Positions 1 through 11,319 of a stretch of DNA of 64,000 bases are shown piece after piece; the stretch's first letter is position 1, and the number at the start of each line of letters is the position of its first letter. Source of the stretch: Gnetum montanum (taxonomy: Eukaryota; Streptophyta; Gnetopsida; Gnetales; Gnetaceae); the NCBI GenBank assembly GCA_015680685.1, contig MNCI01020267.1, forward strand, positions 70,114-134,113, written 5' to 3'. A program made the position numbers and the translations under genes. The notes beneath the pieces were generated by a model, which made no database searches, was not told where the DNA came from, and saw nothing but the letters and a program-made list of their open reading frames with translations.

Positions 1-598
1 AAAGTGAATGGATCTTTATTCGAGCAAATATTGTACCTGAGCACACATTTGTGTACGGAAATAAAGACGAACTTTTGGCTAAACCTTGCAGTGCATGGAC
101 TAAGCTAAATAGGACTTTAATTAATGTTAATGGTTAAATGATTTATTAGTTAGTTAATCTCTCAACCCTCAATTCTCATAGTTAAGTGCATTCAATACGA
201 CCTCTTCGAGCACGTGCATTACGCTTGGTAATCTCAGTAACGAATAGTGTTTGGTAATCCTAGTAGAGTTGCATTGGTTCAGGGTGTGAAATGAAAAGTG
301 GGAATGGATACTGATGCTAGGATAATTAAGGCTTAGTTAGTAAAGTTAGTTACTTAGTCTCTTTACCCTTTCCCTCATTAGCATAGGGGATAAAACATAA
401 AAGATATAAAAATCACATACCTCATACTTACTTAACCATATAATCGTGACAAATACAAGTGAGTCTGGGAAGACAATGAACGATTAACCTTAAGTGTTCC
501 ATAAGGCGTGTAGGCACTTAGTCTATGGAGTTCGATTGGATCGTGTGTGTAACGCTCGTATTCATATGGTTTGTGTAGGGCTACCTCACCACTCATCA
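1..598 (+). repeat. 5' LTR fragment of family-A Ty3/gypsy element (element 1)
   Basis: This block is repeated at about 5545-6090 with many transitions, which identifies it as the 5' LTR; its beginning lies before the window. It ends in CTCATCA, the family terminus, and is followed at once by a tRNA-type primer site. The repeated phrases 'TTGGTAATC' and 'CCAGTA' lie in the transcribed R/U5 part and recur in the LTRs at 7168, 14306, 38885 and 45610, so these LTR families are related. Confidence 0.85.
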
Positions 599-599
599 T

Positions 600-617
600 T
601 GGCACCGTTGCCAGGGA
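600..617 (+). promoter_or_regulatory. Primer binding site, tRNA-Asp type (element 1)
   Basis: TGGCACCGTTGCCAGGGA starts two bases after the LTR end. It differs at two positions from the tRNA-Asp complement TGGCGCCGTTGCCGGGGA, the primer site known for Athila/Tat-lineage plant Ty3/gypsy elements. Minus-strand DNA synthesis would start here. Confidence 0.85.
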
Positions 618-743
618 CTAAGTTGTTTGTGCACTAAGTACAAAATAGGAAATCATCCACATTGTTGGGAAGCTTAAAAAAATCCTTAGGGTTAAGCGGA
701 AGAAAATTTAAACAACGGTCAATAGTATACTGACAAGATAACA

Positions 744-2640
744 ATGTCTTCTTCTTCTAATAAAAGCACTTCACCACCTAGGGATCACACAAGAGATAGT
801 CAGTAGTCTAACATACATAACCTAGATCCGCCAGTTCCTCAACAGTATCAGGTAGTATATACTCATCACGATAAGTATATAACCAATTTTACTTTTATCC
901 TCCATTAGGATGAACAATTGCGTTGGCGAGACTTGCAAGGTAACATAGTGTTACCACTAGATCGGGCAGTCCTTAACATGCTCCTTCGTGCTCTTGCACA
1001 AATAGACATGACGTAGCTATATGCTAAATACGTTGTATGTGATTATGACACAGGGGATAACCACCCTTAATTTCTCTTATGACAAGCGAAGCATTATGGG
1101 GTCCTTTTCCCTTCAATGATGTATGAAGACTCTCCTATTGCGAGTCCTATAGGTTCTCCAGTAAATGATGTTCCCTTTCCTAACGATTGTGAGGAGGTGG
1201 TGTATCAGAACCTTTGCTCCACAATTCACAACCTTGGTTCCAATTCCCATGAACACCAAGTCTTCAATGAGGGAACACAAACACAAGATAAGGGCAAGCA
1301 TTTTGATCGTCATCATGATCGGGGTCTGGATCACCGAAGTGTAGGTAGGAAACATCGTCATGGCGATAGTTCTCCTTCCTCTTCCCCTTCATCACATCAT
1401 TCACCCTCTCCTTCCACATCAGGACGTAGTCACAAAGAGCACAATCGTGAGGATAAGGGTAAGTAAGATGAGAGACCTTGACTAGAGAGTTGAGAGCGAG
1501 GACAAGGGCATTTGAGAGAATCAAGGAATGGAAGAAGGAAAAGTACGGAACCACGTAGGAATCACAGACACCATGAAAGAAATGACAATTATGAACCCCT
1601 ACTAGCAACCTGGAGTATGTTAGACATTACGGAGGCTGTTAGAATACCTACAAGGCACCAGAAAGATAGCCAGATCAAGAGGCTAGACATGAATAGTATC
1701 CTATGGTTTGAAGGGGGATACAATGCTGATCCTCAAAACCACTTACAGGCATTCCATGATGCCTGTGCCTTGTAGAATATTGAAAACGAGTGGCAGAAGT
1801 TAAAGTTGTTCCCAAGGACACTCATAAAGGAAGCAGAAAGCTGGTACTGGTCCTTAGAACCAAAAACCATTAGGAGGTGGAGTACGATGCTAGAATTGTT
1901 TAATGACAAATATCAAACGTACTCCCAAGTGTCCAAATTATGAAAATATATCCAAGGATGGAAGCAGGGAACTCATGAATCCTTGGATGCTTCCATGGGA
2001 CAATATTATGAATTACTACAAGAGTCTGGGGTGTATGCACTCAACCCAAGACTTAACAAATGGCAAGCACCGCATCGGTTACCTTATCCCCAAGGTAACC
2101 AATGCAATTCCACAAACCGTTAACATATTATCCAAGTGGAACTCCACCACAACCTATCGGGCAACACCAGCAGTGGCAATACCACAGTCATGGGGGACGC
2201 CATCGCCTAGACAACAATACCCTTACTGGCAACTAGATCCATATGGCTATTACATGCACCAACCAGTTTCTCCAAGTGACTCTATGGGTCACACAACCCC
2301 ACAATGTCACTACCAAGTTCAGGAGTATTTTAGGATTCCTTCTCCTATGGGAGACACACCACATACATACCATCCTTCGAATCCATCTGCCACTCTTACG
2401 TCGATAGTTCCACTACCACCCACTCCAATAATGCAAGGGGAACTCCCCACTCAACCATAGCAACTTAATGCTACGAGAGTTGTAAACCTTCAACCCTTCG
2501 TTGGTTCTAACAACCGCACGAAGAGAAGACATTTCTTAAGAACCAAAAGCCTAAACAAGCTCTCACAACCATAAGCGGTTGAGTCTATACACACTCCTCC
2601 AAAAAATAAGGCTTCAGAGCTCCCTTCAAAAGAACAACAG
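744..2640 (+). pseudogene. gag: Decayed gag of family-A element 1
   Basis: The frame opens at an ATG with a Ser-rich start (MSSSSNKST) matching the start of the related minus-strand gag at 45470. A basic, Ser/His-rich segment follows (about 1116-1466). The retrotransposon gag core at about 1590-1942 contains NPQNHLQAFHDACAL-like and WYWSLEPKTIRRW motifs. A Pro/Tyr/Gln-rich tail (1903-2460) contains PYWQLDPYGYY. Several stops and at least two frame changes break it. Gag would build the cytoplasmic virus-like particle. It lies in normal order between the primer site and protease. Confidence 0.8.
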
Positions 2641-2649
2641 AGCTTAACG

Positions 2650-3190
2650 CACATGGTTATGTTAACACATACCGTTACCGATTGGATTAAGGTGGGCCAC
2701 CTTCACAAGATCCTGGAAGCCCCCTAATTTATCTTCAAGTCGTTGGGAATGAGCCTCATAAGGCTCTTCTTGACTCAAGTTCTGGAGTCAACTTAATATC
2801 GCAAGAAATGTATAAAGCCTAGAACCTACCCCCACTCAAGAAGAGCAATATTCAATTAGAGCTGGCTCACCAGTCCATCACTATTCCTTTGGGATATGTT
2901 GAGGACATTGTTACCACGGTGTTGGTTGGTTATACCTAGTTGATTTCCTGGTGATCCAAATAAACAATGACAAAGGGGAGTTCCCGATAATAATGGGAAG
3001 GGCATGGTTGAGTACAATAAACACATGCCTAGGAGTCCATGATCTTTCCTTGGAAATATCTAAGGAAAACATTTATGGAAAGATCGAGAGGAAGACAGTT
3101 CCATGCATCACATATAGTGATATTGAGGATGATGACATACAGGAGTGCTTAGTACTTCTTGTATGCAACCTGTGTGCCCAGGAAACTTAG
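2650..3190 (+). pseudogene. Aspartic protease region of element 1
   Basis: The catalytic motif reads LLDSSSGVNLIS (Asp codon 2772-2774). The end of the fold is seen in GEFPIIMGRAWL at about 2970. Retroviral-type proteases normally have D-S/T-G, whereas here the third triad residue is Ser. The related copy at 42818 has the same substitution, so it is probably ancestral to this family. Stops interrupt the middle part. The protease would cleave the Gag-Pol polyprotein. Confidence 0.75.
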
Positions 3191-3202
3191 ATATAAAAGT
3201 GC

Positions 3203-3478
3203 ATGTATGTAGAAACCACACAACAAGAGAACACCCCATGGTTGATAGCTAATCCAAAGAGCAACTCACTAACATGCATGGAACGAATTGGGGGAACAAA
3301 TCGTACCCACAATGAAAGCATAGATACATTGGAATATGAGTGTCGCCAACTTCCAATCCTTAACCTAAAAACATCAATTGGGAGAAGTTGGGAACTTCTA
3401 AGAAATTCAATTAAGTGCTCATTATTTTGGATCTCTCCCTTTCAATTCAGTCATGGAGGAGATGGCCACCTATGCTGA
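3203..3478 (+). pseudogene. Post-protease pol leader of element 1; no reverse transcriptase follows
   Basis: The frame (MYVETTQQEN...) matches the segment between protease and pol in the minus-strand sister at about 42190-42370. The similarity stops near 3400, where the sister enters its pol remnant. No reverse transcriptase, RNase H or integrase motif occurs between here and the 3' LTR, so this copy has lost all of pol. Confidence 0.6.
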
Positions 3479-3780
3479 TCATTTGTAGCCCTCAGTTCTT
3501 TTAAGTTTTTGTTTTACACATTTTTGTTTTACAAATTTCTTTAACTTTTCTTGTTTTTGTTTAATAACATCGTTTATACTTTTTTCTTTTATTTGTGTGT
3601 GTGTGTGTGTTATCCATTTTGGTAAGTTTTTCACCCAATAACTACTCTTAATGATGGTATGAACTATTTTTCTATTGGTTGCTAATGTTTGATTTTTACC
3701 TTTAAGTTACGATTTTGATACTAAGGTATGGTTCTTTTGATATAGCAGGCAATGAGTCCACATCATCCATTCATCCATAA
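3479..3780 (+). other. Untranslated spacer with (GT)n microsatellite
   Basis: AT-rich sequence with a short GT run at about 3595-3610. From about 3660 on it matches the minus-strand sister element (41520-41640 in reverse), so it is element-internal. No coding signal is visible. Confidence 0.5.
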
Positions 3781-3972
3781 ATCTCTATATTCTCTCTTAG
3801 CTTGGAACTGTATAGTCCATTTCTTCAAAATAATAAGAGCTATCAACGAATTGGTGACTGGGTATTTCTCAAACTAAGGAAGGACTCAAGGATTGAAAAG
3901 GGTGTGGCTTCAAGGGAACTTGATGCGTTTGTGCTGACCATTCTCTTGGGTGCTTGGATGTTTTCTTCTTGA
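3781..3972 (+). pseudogene. Small membrane-protein ORF remnant in env position (element 1)
   Basis: An open frame contains RIGDWVFLKLRKDSRIEKG followed by ASRELDAFVLTILLGAWM, then a stop. The same peptide is found in the sister element (41150-41455, minus), where a hydrophobic stretch of about 24 residues is followed by a charged tail. A position between pol and the 3' LTR is where Athila-type elements keep an env-like ORF, but no homology to such proteins is claimed. After the stop the frame decays to about 4145. Confidence 0.45.
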
Positions 3973-4145
3973 GTTTTCCTACCGTTTCGACGTTACCCAA
4001 TTATCAAGAAGCTGAGCAAATAAAAATAATAAGTCTTTGCATGGTGTGGTTCTTATGCAAAAAGACAAAAAAAATAATGAGGATTCAAAGCACATCCCTT
4101 AGACAAAATAATCATTTGGGCTACAAGCACTGGTTATGGAACTAA

Positions 4146-5330
4146 AGTAAACATGTTCCCTCTAACTAAGGCCCTTCCTATTCTCTCCTCCTTCGCTTTG
4201 TCGGAATGGTGGTGGCTCTTTGGTGAAGGAATTCATGTTACTTCAAGTGGATGGATTGGCCAAATGCATTGATGCAAAGTCACTAGATGTGGTTTGTTTG
4301 AGGACGAACTTGGAATGGGATCTACTAAGTCACATTAATTATTAAATACACATGGGGCTGTACACCACCTTATTCTTGAGACTCCATTCCATTCTCTTCT
4401 CTCCATCCTTCTCTCCATTGTTCACCTCATTGTCGATTGTATCTGTAGTCTATATTTTGGTTGATGCATTATTTTCTTTTCGGTGAATTCTTGTGGTTAA
4501 GACTTTAACTCTTGTTCCAAATGACATTCCTAGAGCCTATGGACTCTTTGTATGTGGATTTGTTAGGGCATTAAGGGCATGAACCTGCTTTGGGGAGGAC
4601 CCACTGGCATTCCTATTTGGTGCACCGGTTACATTCTTTCCCTTAACATTTTTGCAATCAAATCTATTTTGTTCATTTCCATCTTGACATCCATTTCATC
4701 GATGTTATAATTGTCTCTTTTTATTCCTCTTTATTATTCCTTATCTTTTTCCATTCTGTCACTACCAGAGGCTTGCTCTCAGTCATGGTGGTCCTGGTTC
4801 AATTTTTTCAATTTTCTCCTAACCCCTACACCTTCGGTAGTCACCAATATTATATCTCCAGATCCACATTAGGCATATCACAACAATGGGCCTTACACCG
4901 AAGGAAGGTATCAATTGCATTATGATTCATTTACCCTTGCTAATATAAGATTGTGTTGTGTGTGTATATGGCAATCATACAACAATGGATTGGATCTGGA
5001 GGGAACACTTGGAATGGACTAGTGCTGAAGTAGTTATGTAAGGAACAAGACTGATGATGAGCTTACAGATAGACAACGAAAGGCCCAATCTTGGCGTTGG
5101 CAGCAACAGACTTCTTCTCTCTTCTCTCTTCTCTCTCAGCTGCCAAATAAGGCCTGATGTCAAATGTATAAAGTGTTCACTCTTGTTGTCGTGAACACCA
5201 GTTTTGTCATGTTCTGTAACGATGATCCATTCACATATTATCCCATTCACCATTAGTTCCATTCAAGTCAATAATCCCATACCTTCCCAATATTTTTTAA
5301 GGAACTTGAGGATGAGTTTTTATTCAGTCA
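4146..5330 (+). other. 3' untranslated internal region of element 1
   Basis: No coding frame is seen. The region aligns by eye with 39950-41150 read in reverse: the shared phrase 'AAGGCCCTT' lies near both ends and the region stops at a G-rich tract. It includes CT-rich stretches and reads as a long 3' untranslated region before the polypurine tract. Confidence 0.5.
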
Positions 5331-5338
5331 TGGGGGTA
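5331..5338 (+). promoter_or_regulatory. Polypurine tract of element 1
   Basis: TGGGGGTA lies directly before the LTR start TGATGGG. The same TGGGGGTA-type tract precedes the 3' LTR at 14306, and similar ones precede 39939 and 22103 on the minus strand. It would prime plus-strand synthesis. Confidence 0.7.
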
Positions 5339-6090
5339 TGATGGGATACAATATCGCATGGGCTGCGATACTGCATCTTTCCCTGTGATATTGTGTACGC
5401 AATATCGCAGCCCGTTGCCAGTTGTATAAATAAGAGATGGCTCTCCCTTATTTCTCCACCTAGATCTAGACCTTAGCCAAACTCTTGCCATTTTTCCATT
5501 CTAGAGTTAGAATAATTTCCATGTGCCCACAGTAGGAGTCCCAAAGTGAATAGATCTTTATTCGAGTAAATATTGTACCTGAGCACACGTTTGTGTATAG
5601 AAATAAAGACAAAATTTTGGATAAACCTTTTAGTGCATGGACTAAGCTAAATAGGACTTTAATTAATGTTAATGGTTAAATGCTTTATTAGTTAATTAAT
5701 ATCTCAACCCTCAACTCTCATAGTTAAGTGCATTCAGTACGATTGCTTCAAGCACATGTGTTACGCTTGGTAATCCCAGTAACAAATAGCATTTGGTAAT
5801 CCCAGTAGTGTTGCATTGGTTCAGGGTGTGAAACGACAAGTGGGAATGGATATTGATGCTAGGATAATTAAGGCTTAGTTAGTTAAAGTTAGTTACTTAG
5901 TCTCTTCACCCTTTCCCTCATTAGCATAGGCGATAAAACATAAAAGATATAAAAATCACATACCTTAGACTTAATTAACCTTAAGTGCTCCATAAGGCAT
6001 GTAGACACTTAGTCTGCAGAGTTCGACCGGATCATGCATGTAACGCTCGCATTCGTATGGTTGAGTATAGGGGTATCTCACCACTCATCA
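5339..6090 (+). repeat. 3' LTR of element 1 (752 bp)
   Basis: It begins TGATGGG and ends CTCATCA, an inverted TGATG/CATCA terminus. The TATA box TATAAATA is at 5425-5432. Upstream of it, U3 carries alternating GATACTGC, GATATTG and AATATCGC words that form imperfect palindromes. From about 5545 it matches the window start. At 6090/6091 the sequence switches abruptly to LINE sequence. Confidence 0.9.
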
Positions 6091-7162
6091 CCAAGCTAAA
6101 CATAGTATCTTTAATATAAATAAGAAAGATATCTTGTTTGAGAAGATGGTTGTGATTTTTATGAACAATATTAGATAAATGATCATAATTAGAAAAAAAG
6201 TCCTCATGATCAAAACCCTCTAAAACAAATATACATTAAAAATATCTTTCAAGAAAACCATTGATAATAAGAAGATTAGAACTAAGACCATCAACTTATA
6301 TGGAGTTAATAACAAGTACCTTTTATCTATTAAGAATTTAAAAAATTCCATGTATGGTTCTCCCTCTATTTTCAATGAGTTAACATGATTCTTGATGAAG
6401 GAACTCTTAGCATTATGCTAATACCATTTTTGTTTGACTAAGCAAACATAAGCAAATCGTTGTTGAAGAATAATATTAAAAAGATCATTTTGTATTACAG
6501 TGTTGATTTTTTGAATTTCATCGTAGATTTTTTTCCCAATATCCCTTTGTCTTTTGGCATATTGTTTATCCAACTAGTGGGAAAAATTTCAAACACAATA
6601 TATAGAATTTACCATGGGGTCTCATTTCTACATTTACCAAGAAAATACCTTTTCTAGAAGGAATAAGAAATAAAGATGAATTTATATGGAAAAGCTCATA
6701 ACGTTGAATTGGAGATTTAAAACCAAATTTCAAATTAAGAGAAAGAGAAAAATGATCTGACAGAGTTGCATATTTATAAAATTTAACCTATTTATCATAA
6801 AAACATGAAGAATAATTAGAAAAATAAAAATGATTAAGTCTTCAAAAATCCAGTTATTACTTCCATAAAGGTTAGACCTAGTAAACCAATCATTTTGATT
6901 AACATTTAATCCAACAACATTAGATAAACAAAATTTTTGCTTATGATCACACCAAATATAATGTTCATGACCTACAAACTAAGAAGAAGCTACATCAATT
7001 TTATCATAAGAATCTTCTATCATATTGAAATCACCACCAAATTACTAAAGAATGTTAGGAAAACTTCAAGGAAGAAATTGCCATAGAGTAGTTCTATTTG
7101 TAGAAGTATTATAACCATAAATATTGCAAATATTAAAAGGACTTAAATAAACTTGAAGAATT
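6091..7162 (-). pseudogene. L1-type LINE fragment: endonuclease end to start of RT region
   Basis: Read on the minus strand, the frame contains GGDFNMIEDSYDK, the endonuclease active-site motif typical of plant L1 LINEs, at about 7000-7050. It is followed by HEHYIWCDHK, then a long linker with NDLFNIILQQRFAYVCL-type residues, and ends at about 6095 with IKDTMFSL, the lead-in to reverse transcriptase. Frameshifts and stops are frequent. The missing RT probably lies before the window, because element 1 is inserted at 6090. The upstream half lies across the family-B insertion, at 15166-15774. Confidence 0.75.
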
Positions 7163-7167
7163 ACACA
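7163..7167. repeat. Target-site duplication, left copy (ACACA)
   Basis: ACACA directly before the 5' LTR at 7168 is identical to 15161-15165 directly after the 3' LTR. Removing the element restores LINE frame continuity into the NIYGYNTSTNR motif. Confidence 0.9.
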
Positions 7168-8022
7168 TAATGAACCATGATTCATTTGGCTGTGATATCA
7201 GACCCCCAATATTGGATCCATAATATCGGGTACGCGATATCGCAACCCAAGTAACGATATCGGATACATGATATCGTGACTCCTATGCGGGCCTATAAAT
7301 ACTCATGTAGGTGCATGAGAGGATTCAAGTTTTTAGATAGAATTTAGCTAGTCTTAGTTAGTTCTTAGCTTTCATTTCTAGTTCTTCTCAACCCTTTCCC
7401 CCAATGCATGCCCACAGTGTGATGATTGTAATTGTATGACATCCTTTATTTGAGTGTGACGTACTTGGACATGCACATGACCGGAAATAAAGATTGAGAT
7501 TACTTCATCATTGCAGCATTCAATTATTTTAATTACTTAATTATTATTTTTATTAAACGTGGAATGACTATGACTTAATCACGAGCATCTACATGTGACT
7601 ACTTGGTATCCCAGTAGTGTACTTAGGCCATGCGCTTGGTAATCCCAGTGGTAGTCATGCATGAGGCCTACGATGTGTACAGATGATTAAGAAATGAATG
7701 CTCATTACACTTAGGCTAGCTTAGATTCTCTCTCCTTATCTCCTATTAGCTTAGACCCTCTCTCCCTTTCCTCTTAGCCTAATTAAAGTTATTTTCCATT
7801 ACCTCTAGGAGTAGCATTAGTTTAGGAACATATCATACACCTCACTCTAGACTAAACCATATGCGACAAAGCATAGACTAGTCTAGGTGGGAAGATAGTG
7901 AACTACGATCAATGAGTAACTATCTAGATACCACAACTAGCCTATCTGTGAAGTTCGACCGAATCGTGCGTGAAATGCTTATATTCGTATGGTTGAGTGT
8001 AGGGGTACCTCGCCACTCATCA
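7168..8022 (+). repeat. 5' LTR of element 2 (855 bp)
   Basis: It starts TAATGAACC, mutated from TGATGAATC as seen in the 3' LTR, and ends CTCATCA. TATAAATA is at 7294-7301, the same 126-base offset as in the 3' LTR. U3 just upstream carries at least five GATATC/AATATC palindromic words within 80 bases. Differences from the 3' LTR are mainly transitions. Confidence 0.95.
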
Positions 8023-8023
8023 T

Positions 8024-8041
8024 TGGCACTGTTTTCGGGGA
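8024..8041 (+). promoter_or_regulatory. Primer binding site, tRNA-Asp type (element 2)
   Basis: TGGCACTGTTTTCGGGGA begins two bases after the LTR. It matches the tRNA-Asp complement at 14 of 18 positions, and the four differences are all transitions. Confidence 0.75.
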
Positions 8042-8164
8042 AGGTGCTAGTTATTTAGATTAGTTACATCATATGAGATTGCTGTAACAAAGTATTAACG
8101 ATATATCTTTTTGAAAAATAATAATAAGAATAATTGCAATTAAATCACACACAAATTCACAACC

Positions 8165-9300
8165 ATGTCTCTCTCACAAGACTTTGACAATGCAACAACT
8201 AGTGAGGCAATTCATTAGAGAACCAAAAAATTATATGATGATGAAGATAAAGTTTGGAGAACCCAATCTGATGTAGGGGTCTCCTATGAGCATAAACAAA
8301 AACAACATCATTCCAACTCACAAATGCATAACATACATAGTGACAATGAACCCCTACTGGCCACTAAGAGCCTAATAGAAATACAAGAGGCTATTCCAAT
8401 ATCCTGCAAGCATTGTAAGGAAAGCCTTCTACCTAGGCTTGACTTAAACAACTTTCCTAAGTTTTCAAGAGGTTGTGATTTAGATCCACAACATCATCTA
8501 CAAGCCTTCCATGATGCCTGTGTATGGAATAACATTGATAATGGATGGAAAAAACTTAAGCTCTTTCCTACAATACTCGTTGGCCAAGAAAAAGTATGGT
8601 ATAGGTCCTTAAAACCAAAATCAATTCGACGTTGGCCAACAATGGTAGAACTCTTCAAAAAAAGATATGAAACCTATGCACGAGTGTCAGCCTTGAGGAA
8701 AAAAATCCAAGAGTGGAAACAAGCACAAAATGAACCCTTGGACATGTCCTTAGATAGATATTATGCTTTATTAAACAACTACCCAAGCCATAGATTCTCC
8801 AAGGAAAGGCTAATGTACCATATCATAGATGGGCTTCATAATGAAACAAGGGAAACCCTAGGTATGTATGCTCGAGGTCAACTATATGAACTATGAACCC
8901 ATCAAGTCCAAGAGCTTATTAAGTAGGTAGCAAAAGAAGAAAGAGAAATGGCTACATGGTTGAATGTTAAAAAATCTTAATAGGGCCAAAACCTTAAATC
9001 AACAAGGGCCCATGATAATGAAGAGGAGAAATCAACTCACCTCAAGGAGGTGGAACAATCGTTGCCAACACTACAATCATTGGATGAAATTGAGGCAAAG
9101 ATCAATAAGATGATGGAAGGGATGCATAAAAAATGTAGAGAATATGCCAACATTACTAGAGGTAGAGTCATGGAAAACCAAGAAATAGGACAAAACACCC
9201 TTAGACAATCAGAAAGAAGGTAGGAGAGAATAAGAGTTCAATTGCCAATCATACATATCAATGCAACATTTGCTTGTACGATCATCCCAAGGGCCAATGC
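8165..9300 (+). pseudogene. gag: Gag of family-B element 2
   Basis: The start ATG is at 8165 (MSLSQDFDNATTSEAIH), with one in-frame TAG soon after. The frame then stays open from 8219 to 8896. The gag core includes LDPQHHLQAFHDACVWNN, EKVWYRSLKPKSIRRWP and YYALLNNYPSHRFSKERL, matching the retrotransposon gag fold and the family-A gag. A charged, probably coiled-coil tail (EEEKSTHLKEVEQSLPTL, IEAKINKMMEGMHKK) runs to about 9230. It is the best preserved Gag in the window. It is the likely particle protein that would let this pol-less element be packaged. Confidence 0.85.
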
Positions 9301-10200
9301 CTAATCTTGTTACATTTATAGAAGCATTGGAAAAGGGTGTTACACCCAGAGTTTGTACAGAGATACTATGTTCGATCATAGTGGGAACAATCCCAATAAT
9401 GGGGGAGGCCACTTCCAAACTAGTTATACCCTTCATACCATCTGAAATTAAATGCTTATTAAGTCCAACATTCTATTTCCCCAACCAAGTCAACATCCTT
9501 TATCTCACCACATTATTATCATTCTCCTCAATACTATCAACCCATATCCTCGCCAATAGGACCACCACCTTGGGTACCTTGCACTTCTCAATTTCAACAT
9601 TCTCATCCTTCACCTCCTTCCATATTTCCACCAATTGTGCTTGAAGGGCTTGCACCACCACATCAACCCATGAATGTTACTTGTTCTTCTACTATCAACA
9701 ACAGTGGGAACCTTTTGAAACATCAAAGGTATCCCTTCTTTAGACATGACTGTAAGAAGGGATAGCACAGTTCTGAGACCACTGCATCTTCCAACACAAC
9801 ACAAGCCCAAAAATTTGGTGCATCTCTCTCTACAAACCCAATGCCTCATGTCATCTCATTAGGGCCACCAATTAACATTCCAACAACTATTCAGCCCAAT
9901 GAATATAACCATGACGGGAGACATCATGATCCTTGCATACCACCTTACGGTCACGGGTGCCATAGTGGGTCAACCACTCATCAATTGACTACATCTTATA
10001 AATTGCCCCATTATGTTTACTATCATCAAGTGTGTGAACCCCACTCAGGGTATGTTCCAACCACCACATCAAAAGACACCTAGTGGTTTAGATATGACCG
10101 AATCCCAATAAATGCAACATGCAAGGATCCCAACTTTTCATTTATTAATCCTCACTATCCTAAACTATTTAGTTATGGGGGGTATCCTCCATGCTAACAA
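9300..10200 (+). pseudogene. Pro/His/Tyr-rich gag tail of element 2
   Basis: Fragmentary frames are rich in Pro, His, Tyr and Ser (for example HHDPCIPPYGHGCHSG at about 9925). The position and composition match the Pro/Tyr/Gln-rich tail of family-A gag (2200-2460). No protease motif or zinc knuckle is visible. Stops and frame changes are common. Confidence 0.5.
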
Positions 10201-10740
10201 GCAGGACTAATAAATATTTTTCATTTTCTTCAATTTTACAATTTTTTTTCTAGTTTTTCATTTTTCAATATATTATTTTGTCTTTTTATCTTTTTCTCCT
10301 TTTTATCTTTTTATAAGTAATCTCACTACGAATAAAATACTCATGTGACTCATTGGTTGAGGTGTTGTTCTATGTTATCAAGTCTTAGGTGACTAATTAT
10401 TTGGACAACGAGCCCACAACATCCTTTAGGGAGGACCCACTTGTGTGACTCTTGTAATTTGTACTTGTTGCACACCCTCACATCATTTTATAGCCTCTGA
10501 GTATTATGTCACCGATGATATTCTTTCCCTCATCATCATCCTTCCAGTTCAAACGTTCCTATGTACTAACACATGCCCTTTTTCCTCATGCTCTTCATGA
10601 CCTTCATTGCCAGATTTTACACCATGATACTTTTTTGGTGCCATCAAGCCTGATCAACATTACCCTGGAGCCTTCACATTGACCTAAAGTCCTTAGTTTA
10701 CACTATAGAATTTAAAAAATTTATCAATTACCCCAAATAT
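10201..10740 (+). other. Non-coding middle of element 2
   Basis: T-rich and low-complexity at first, then mixed sequence without a supported frame. Pol would sit here in an autonomous relative, but no RT, RNase H or integrase residues were found in any frame. Confidence 0.5.
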
Positions 10741-10830
10741 CCTATTTTCATTAGGCCACGATATTGGGGCCACACTATTGTGTATATGATATCGCATCCT
10801 TTTAACCTATATATATGGGTCCCCCCTCCT
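10741..10830 (+). promoter_or_regulatory. LTR-U3-like block with TATA-like tract upstream of ORF2
   Basis: The words CACGATATTGGGG, CTATTGTGTATATG and ATATCGCATCC, followed 11 bases later by TATATATATGGG, repeat the order found just upstream of the TATA box in the element 1 LTR (5395-5432). About 17 of 22 bases agree over the best stretch, and most differences are transitions. It looks like an internal promoter derived from an LTR, lying about 490 bp before ORF2. Function is inferred. Confidence 0.45.
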
Positions 10831-11319
10831 ATGAACATTAACATCATTTGCAACTGTTCACGTAGGGGAGTTTTTTCCAATTTTCTTCTATGACTTGTGA
10901 CCTACGCACCTCTTGATCTACTAGCCCTAACTTGCTCACTAGTGCTTCGATTTGCATTCCGTTTGAACCTATCTGAACTTGGAGTGTTTAGCTTAGTCAT
11001 GGGGCAGGGGTACAATTTGAATTGTACATAAATTTTTCAAAATCTGTCATCACCCAAAGGATACTATCAAGGGTAATTAGTTATAAAAATAATAAACATG
11101 TGCCAAAAACAATTTCATCTACTTATCTATACTAGGAAATTAAACTTTAAAACCACCTAAGCAAAGTGGGCCAAATATTAAAACCTTTTGGGGACATTTC
11201 CATAAAATTTATACCTTTAAATCACATGGAATAAGAAACAAATTCATTAAGGCAAGAAGTAAGGTATAACTTAACTTTTGCAAACAACCTTACTAATGAT
11301 TGGTCTTGTGTGATTGTAG

